64,000 nucleotides of DNA from Komagataeibacter intermedius TF2 (GTDB lineage: Bacteria > Pseudomonadota > Alphaproteobacteria > Acetobacterales > Acetobacteraceae). Positions 59,253 to 64,000 of the stretch are shown here, piece by piece; the first letter of the stretch is position 1; each line of letters opens with the position of its first letter. The DNA is taken from the NCBI RefSeq assembly GCF_000964425.1, contig NZ_BANF01000075.1, forward strand, positions 1 to 64,000, written 5' to 3'. The notes under the pieces were generated by a model, which was not told where the DNA came from, did not search any database, and was given only the letters and a program-made list of their open reading frames with translations. The translations under genes and the position numbers were made by a program.

Positions 59253-60551
59253 ATGCTGAATATCTTACAGAACAACGCAGTGTCATCTTCCCGCCGCTTC
59301 CTGCTGCTTCAGGGGTTGATGGGGCCTTTTTTCCATGAGATCGGAAAGGCGTTCCGCAAGGCAGGATACGAAGTTTACAAGATAAATTTCAATGGCGGAG
59401 ATCAATTGTTCTGGCGTCTGCCGCATGGAATCAACTTCACGGGCAGCATGGATGAATGGCCCGGGTTCCTGATTGACGTCATTACGAAGCACGGCATTAC
59501 CGATGTCATGCTGTTTGGGGACTGCCGTCCCCTGCATCGCAAGGCCGCGTCCGTATGCATCGAACGTGGCCTGCGTGTTTATGTGTTTGAGGAAGGCTAC
59601 ATCCGTCCGGACTGGGTTACGCTGGAACTTGATGGGGTGAATGGCCATTCATCCCTGCCCCGGGACCCGGCGTGGTATCGTGAACAGGCCGCCCACCTTC
59701 CGCCTCTGCCGCCCCATGTCCAGGTTCCGTCTTCTTTCCGTCGGCGGGCGCTGGAAGCCGTTGCCTATAATGCGGCTGATCTGCTGACGCGCTGGTATTT
59801 CAAGAACTGGCATGACTACCGTCCATGGCATCCATGGACGGAAGGGGTCGGCTGGCTCAAGCGTCTGTGGCGCCGCGACGCAGCGCGCGAGCGTACGGAA
59901 AAAATCATGGCGGAAGTGGCCAGCCACAACCTGCCTTACATGCTGTTTCCGCTCCAGCTTGATGCGGATGCACAGATCCGGTTGCATTCCGATTTTGATG
60001 GCATAGCCGGCGCGATCCGGTTTGTGCTGGAATCCTTTGCACAATATGCTCCCAGGGACCTTTACCTGCTGATCAAGGAACATCCCCTTGATAACGGCGT
60101 CAAGGACTGGAGCGCCCTGACGCGGAAGATTGCGGGTCAGCTGGGCGTTGCCGATCGCGTACGTTATCTGGAAAGCGGCGATATTGCCCAGATGGTCCGC
60201 GCGGCAAAGGGCGTGGTGACCATCAACAGTACCACAGGTACTCTTGCCCTGATCTGCAATGTTCCTGTCATTACGCTGGGACAGGCAATTTACGATCTGC
60301 CGGATATTACCGATCAGGGAACGCTTGATCATTTCTGGGGCGCGCCCACGCCGCCAGATCCCGTGACATTCGAGGATTTCCGGCGTGTCCTGATCGACCG
60401 TTGCCTGATTGAAGGGGGCTTCTTTTCCCCTGAAGGGCTGAAGCTGCTGGTGCAGGGTACGCTCAGGCGGATCAACCGTACGACGCCTTCCGAGGACGGC
60501 AAGGTGTTCACCATATCGCACCTCCAGACAAGTTCTTCTTCCCGGCAGTAA
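59253..60551 (+). CDS. kpsS: capsular polysaccharide export/Kdo-transferase-like protein (KpsS family)
   Basis: 432 residues, no membrane segment. N-terminal RRFLLLQGLMGPFFHEIGKAFRK and DVMLFGDCRPLHRKAA, YVFEEGYIRPDWVTLELDGVNG, and the C-terminal LYLLIKEHPLDNG ... VTINSTTGTLALICNVPVITLGQAIYD are typical of the KpsS/LipB family (retaining beta-Kdo transferases that build the poly-Kdo linker on the lipid anchor). The conserved HPL and S-T-x-G motifs are present. KpsC, its usual partner, is absent here. Followed by a glycosyltransferase after 3 nt, so co-translated. Confidence 0.9.
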   Translation: MLNILQNNAVSSSRRFLLLQGLMGPFFHEIGKAFRKAGYEVYKINFNGGDQLFWRLPHGINFTGSMDEWPGFLIDVITKHGITDVMLFGDCRPLHRKAASVCIERGLRVYVFEEGYIRPDWVTLELDGVNGHSSLPRDPAWYREQAAHLPPLPPHVQVPSSFRRRALEAVAYNAADLLTRWYFKNWHDYRPWHPWTEGVGWLKRLWRRDAARERTEKIMAEVASHNLPYMLFPLQLDADAQIRLHSDFDGIAGAIRFVLESFAQYAPRDLYLLIKEHPLDNGVKDWSALTRKIAGQLGVADRVRYLESGDIAQMVRAAKGVVTINSTTGTLALICNVPVITLGQAIYDLPDITDQGTLDHFWGAPTPPDPVTFEDFRRVLIDRCLIEGGFFSPEGLKLLVQGTLRRINRTTPSEDGKVFTISHLQTSSSSRQ

Positions 60552-60554
60552 CTG

Positions 60555-61805
60555 ATGATGATAACGGACGCGCCACATATTTTTATGGATATATCCCGGT
60601 TGCTTTCCCGGGCGCGAAATCCGATCCCGACCGGCATCGACCGTGTTGAATATGAATATGTTTCTTACCTGCTGAAGAATGAGGCGCATCGCCTGACATT
60701 TGTTGCGTTTCATCCAGCCGGCTGCATAGGGACGCTGTCAACCCGGGCCGTATGTCACTTTGTGGACGCGATGGGGCAGGTATGGGATGGTGACAGGCCA
60801 TTGCGGGATCGTCTTCCCCATATGGCGCGGCGCCTGACCCAGTCCGTCCTCCTGTCATGTTGGGCGATGCCCCGGCATCGGGGCGACAGCATCTATCTTC
60901 TTGTATCCCATCATCATCTGACGCGCCCTGGACCGATTGAGAGATTCCTGTCCCATCATGGCAGCCTGTTCGTGCCGATGGTGCATGACCTCATTCCGTT
61001 GGAATTTCCCGAATATGCCCGTCCGGGTGAACCGCAGCGCCATGCGCGGCGCATGGAGACGGTCGCCCGTCTGGCTGCCAGCGTGATCGTTCCGGCCAGG
61101 GCGGTCGCCCACTCGCTGGCGCCCTATATGCAGCACCGCCCGGCCGAAAATCATGTGCATGTCGTGCCCCATGGCCTGCATCTGCAGCTTTCCAGCCTGT
61201 CCGATGCACCTGCATCGCGCCTGCCAGATGATGGCAGGCCCTATTTTGTGTATCTGGGAACCATCGAGCCACGGAAAAACCACCTGTTATTATTGAATTT
61301 GTGGCGTGCCATGGTGGAAGAAAAGGGCGCGGAGACGCCGCGTCTGGTTCTGGTGGGACGGCGTGGCTGGGAAAATGAAAATATTCTCGACATGCTGGAA
61401 CGCTGCCCGGCCCTGCAGGGAAACGTGCTGGAATATAATGACCTGTCGGATCCTGAAGTGGTCAGCCTGCTACAGGGGTCTCAAGGGCTGCTGTTTCCAT
61501 CCTTTTCCGAAGGGTTCGGGCTTCCCCTTGTTGAAGCCATGGTTCTGGGCACTCCCGTTGTCTGCAGTAATATTCCGGTATTTCATGAAGTTGCGGGAGA
61601 GAATGCGACATATCTTGACCCGACCGATGGTCCTGCATGGCGTAAGGCGATTGACGCCCTGATGGCGCAGAAGCCGCAAGGCAGGACAGCCGGGGAGGCT
61701 GCGGATATGAACCTGTTCAACTGGCCTCGTCAGGTTGCGGCAGGTATCGCTGTCGCTGACGGGACAGCGGCATTTTTCCGGTCGAATGGACTACGTGCGT
61801 CCTGA
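60555..61805 (+). CDS. glycosyltransferase family 4
   Basis: 416 residues, GT-B fold. N-terminal ISRLLSRARNPIPTGIDRVEYEY, VPMVHDLIPLEFPEYARPGE, VIVPARAVAHSLAPY, then the nucleotide-binding C-terminal domain YFVYLGTIEPRKNHLLLLNLW, VLVGRRGWENENI and the E-x7-E motif SEGFGLPLVEAM (Glu pair). Likely builds the exported polysaccharide. An ATG at 60555 lies 3 nt after the KpsS-like stop; the second codon is also ATG. Resembles the next gene in layout but is not its duplicate. Confidence 0.92.
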   Translation: MMITDAPHIFMDISRLLSRARNPIPTGIDRVEYEYVSYLLKNEAHRLTFVAFHPAGCIGTLSTRAVCHFVDAMGQVWDGDRPLRDRLPHMARRLTQSVLLSCWAMPRHRGDSIYLLVSHHHLTRPGPIERFLSHHGSLFVPMVHDLIPLEFPEYARPGEPQRHARRMETVARLAASVIVPARAVAHSLAPYMQHRPAENHVHVVPHGLHLQLSSLSDAPASRLPDDGRPYFVYLGTIEPRKNHLLLLNLWRAMVEEKGAETPRLVLVGRRGWENENILDMLERCPALQGNVLEYNDLSDPEVVSLLQGSQGLLFPSFSEGFGLPLVEAMVLGTPVVCSNIPVFHEVAGENATYLDPTDGPAWRKAIDALMAQKPQGRTAGEAADMNLFNWPRQVAAGIAVADGTAAFFRSNGLRAS

Positions 61806-61874
61806 TCCATGAGGGTGCATAGCTGTATGCGGCATGGATCTTTCATTATCCTGCAATAGGTAGCCACATCTTTC

Positions 61875-63110
61875 ATGACAGTACGTGCACATGCTGGAAA
61901 TGATGACCGCCAGCCTCTTTCAGACCTGACGGTATGGCTGGATAGCAGGAATATAGGCAGATCAGGCGGGACGGGAGTGGCCACCTATGTGCAGGGGGTG
62001 CAGACCTGCCTGACCCGTATGGGGTTTCATGTCCAGTATCTTTGGGACCATGATCCTGCCGATGGCAGTACGCCGCCCAACAGCAGCTGGCAGCGGATTG
62101 TCAGGTTTCTGAAAGCCTGCCTGCCCGTCCGGTTGATCAGACGCCAGCAGGGGGACATTACTGGCAGGTCGTACCCTTATATTTCAGACATTTACCGCAT
62201 TGCCCATATTCATTTTCAGATATGGAAGCGCCTGTTATGGTTACATGGCACGCAACCGCCGGATATTATGTTCTGGACTTATCCGTTACCAGTTCTGGTG
62301 AAAAATACGATCAATATCGTAACGGTTCATGACCTGATTCCCATAACCCATCCACATCTGACGGGAATCAACCCCCGGCGTTTGCAGCGTCTGCTGACCC
62401 AACTGGTTGCGCAGGCGGATGTCGTGGTGACGGTGTCGGAAACGGTCAGGCAGCAGATCATTGAAATATTTGATATTCCTGCCAGCAGGGTCGTCAATCT
62501 TTATCAGCTTGCGGGGGTCACGGCCACTGAACGCCAGCAGTTGGCGACTGCCCCGGTCGTGGCGCCTGCGGGCTGTTTCATCTGTATTGGTCGGGTGGAA
62601 AAGCGCAAGAACATTGAACGACTGGTGGAGGCGCATGCACGGAGCGGCACGGAGCGGCCATTAGTGCTGTTGGGCCCGGATGGCGATGACATGCCTGATT
62701 TCAGTCCCCGTACACCACGTCAGCAGGTTATCCGTGTGCCGTGGTGCAGTCGGGAGTCCCTGCTGCGCAGTCTGGCGAATGCCCATGCCCTTGTTTTTCC
62801 CTCTCTGGCAGAGGGATTTGGCCTGCCCATTGTCGAGGCCATGGCCCTGGGTGTGCCCGTCATGACATCCCGTGGCGGCGCGACCGAGGAAATTGCAGGT
62901 GGTGCGGCGCTACTGGTAGATCCCTATGACGTACAGGATATTGCCGATGTCATCGGTCACCTGGATCGTATGCAGCCTGATACGCCGCAGTGGGAGGCCC
63001 TGCGGCAGGGCGGGATGAAGCGGGCGGAAGTTTTTACGGAAGTCGCACAGATCGGGCGTTTGCATGCCTTTCATACGCATTTGCGTGACCTCTTTCCCGG
63101 CCGTTTGTAA
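61875..63110 (+). CDS. glycosyltransferase family 4
   Basis: 411 residues. N-terminal WLDSRNIGRSGGTGVATYVQGV (sugar-acceptor glycine loop), INIVTVHDLIPITHPHLTG, ADVVVTVSETVRQQIIEIF and C-terminal CFICIGRVEKRKNIERLVEA, VLLGPDGDD and the Glu motif LAEGFGLPIVEAMALG. Two GT4 genes plus KpsS suggest a heteropolymer or linker assembly. Separated from the previous gene by 69 nt. ATG 61875. A nearby short region in the middle (residues about 85-125) is less conserved-looking. Confidence 0.92.
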   Translation: MTVRAHAGNDDRQPLSDLTVWLDSRNIGRSGGTGVATYVQGVQTCLTRMGFHVQYLWDHDPADGSTPPNSSWQRIVRFLKACLPVRLIRRQQGDITGRSYPYISDIYRIAHIHFQIWKRLLWLHGTQPPDIMFWTYPLPVLVKNTINIVTVHDLIPITHPHLTGINPRRLQRLLTQLVAQADVVVTVSETVRQQIIEIFDIPASRVVNLYQLAGVTATERQQLATAPVVAPAGCFICIGRVEKRKNIERLVEAHARSGTERPLVLLGPDGDDMPDFSPRTPRQQVIRVPWCSRESLLRSLANAHALVFPSLAEGFGLPIVEAMALGVPVMTSRGGATEEIAGGAALLVDPYDVQDIADVIGHLDRMQPDTPQWEALRQGGMKRAEVFTEVAQIGRLHAFHTHLRDLFPGRL

Positions 63111-63823
63111 CCCGCCGCCATGCGACCTTGAAATATGATGTGAGGGGCGCGGATCATCGTTTTTTCTGGAGAGAGGATACAGAAAACGGATACCAAGGCT
63201 GATTGTGGCATGCAGGTGACAGTCCACACCTGACGCGTCAGTTTCCATTATTTGGCAGAAGAAATTATAAAATAGACGTATTCTTCATACATCTATGTCT
63301 CGAAGGATATTATATGCATCAAATAAGAATATTTTCATATAATTTATAATATTTTAATAAGATGTATTAAGTTCCCAATGCCTGGTTCGTGGGCATGACT
63401 GCCTTAAGTGTCCACAGTGTTGCAGGATGACATCAAAAATTAAACTAACATATTGAAATATAATATATAATTTATGTCTCTTGGCGGGACGTAGACTGCC
63501 GTTCATGGAATGCAACTTCCTTGGAAGAGGACTGTTACTTTGGCATGGGACTGTTTTCATGCAAATTTAAAGAATGGGTGTGGGAAATTTTTCCTAATTC
63601 GTTGTGTTGCAATAGGTTCGTGAAATGGACACAAACCGGATGTAACCATATATGAAAGTATGGAAAGAAAGATCACATATCCCGAAGAGATCGCTGCAGG
63701 CTAACAAAACAGGCATTATATGCCGTAGGATAGCGGGGCTGCATCCCTAAAATAAGTTGTCTATAATTGCTTGTTGGGGCAGGGATACGGGTTCATGCCA
63801 GACGGGAATGTTCGAGGGTCACC
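63111..63823. other. AT-rich 710-nt intergenic region
   Basis: No gene recognised. About 63250-63480 is far more AT-rich than anything else in the window, with many overlapping TATAAT-like hexamers. Its base composition is unlike its surroundings, suggesting transferred DNA or a large regulatory region. Confidence 0.5.
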
Positions 63824-64000
63824 ATGATGCAGCAGAAGCGTAGGATGAAGGAAGAGACTCCCCTTCGCCTGTTCAAAAATCCTGTGATGGAATCCCTGAC
63901 GCTGCTGTCCTTCGGTGTGTTCGCTGCGGTGTGGGCCATAATCATTCTGGCTGCTATGACTTTTGCGTGGCGGATGTCCGGTTCCATGAAGATGATGGGC
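63824..64000 (+). CDS. membrane protein, N-terminal part only (possible fatty acid hydroxylase/sterol desaturase)
   Basis: 59 residues to the window edge. GAGGGT lies about 8 nt before ATG 63824. After MMQQKRRMKEETPLRLFKNPVMESLTLL comes a membrane helix (about 30-52, SFGVFAAVWAIIILAAMTFAW) and RMSGSMKMMG. The start, with LRLFKNPVMESLTLLSF, resembles N-termini of fatty acid hydroxylases of acetic acid bacteria; this is from memory and weak. The product is otherwise unknown. Confidence 0.45.
   Translation, partial: MMQQKRRMKEETPLRLFKNPVMESLTLLSFGVFAAVWAIIILAAMTFAWRMSGSMKMMG

Noticed and set aside
63250-63480. AT-rich stretch considered as an insertion sequence
   Set aside because: No transposase frame and no terminal inverted repeats were seen.

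Overview
The window is a high-GC bacterial chromosome segment that looks like an acetic acid bacterium (Acetobacteraceae), most likely a Komagataeibacter/Gluconacetobacter relative. This rests on gene content and style: an OprB-type porin start, a GntP gluconate permease, GGDEF/EAL signalling, BluB and a cobalamin riboswitch, a eukaryotic-type NADP isocitrate dehydrogenase, two FUSC exporters and many small secreted proteins. The genus is inferred from memory of such genomes and was not tested by any search.

Layout. 0-5.9 kb (minus strand): start of an OprB-like porin behind a cobalamin riboswitch, ribokinase, rlmJ, a PAS-PAS-GAF-GGDEF-EAL c-di-GMP enzyme and a secreted cupin. 6.3-16.6 kb: tRNA-Tyr, then mostly plus-strand genes: rlmB, a FUSC exporter coupled to a RidA protein, a Tat-exported SDR, secreted CHRD and DUF1134-like proteins, an aldose epimerase, bluB and dedA. 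16.6-25.1 kb: an NsrR-like Rrf2 regulator, yqhA, a dicarboxylate/amino-acid symporter, icd, a phosphoethanolamine transferase, an SGNH hydrolase and a membrane-anchored Mrr-type nuclease. 25.1-28.3 kb: a run of small genes (SMR exporter, Gly-rich lipoprotein, KOW-like and other small proteins). 28.3-34.4 kb: secreted GalM, a GT25 enzyme and several secreted unknowns. 34.6-46.3 kb: rmlA-rmlB, gntP, uvrA2, vanX-type dipeptidase, small regulators and a nucleoside deaminase. 46.6-54.7 kb: an AaeB-DUF1656-AaeA efflux operon, cysG, panC, and a Trm112/LonN/CnoX group. 54.9-64 kb: tRNA-Gly, then a capsule/exopolysaccharide export cluster (KpsD, KpsE, KpsT, KpsS-like, two glycosyltransferases) of visibly lower GC, a long AT-rich gap and the start of a membrane protein.

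The most striking non-coding signal is a family of nine copies of an approximately 80 bp intergenic element. Each copy lies just 3' of a plus-strand gene and seven lie between convergent genes. Full copies can fold as an outer stem with two inner hairpins (three-way junction), and the copies show compensatory base changes. They probably act as bidirectional terminators and may be MITE-derived.

Functional links. Cobalamin appears twice (riboswitch and bluB). c-di-GMP signalling, dTDP-sugar enzymes (rmlAB), a GT25 transferase, EptA and the Kps cluster all bear on the cell surface. The ribokinase, two epimerases, the porin and GntP fit an organism that oxidises sugars in the periplasm and imports the products.
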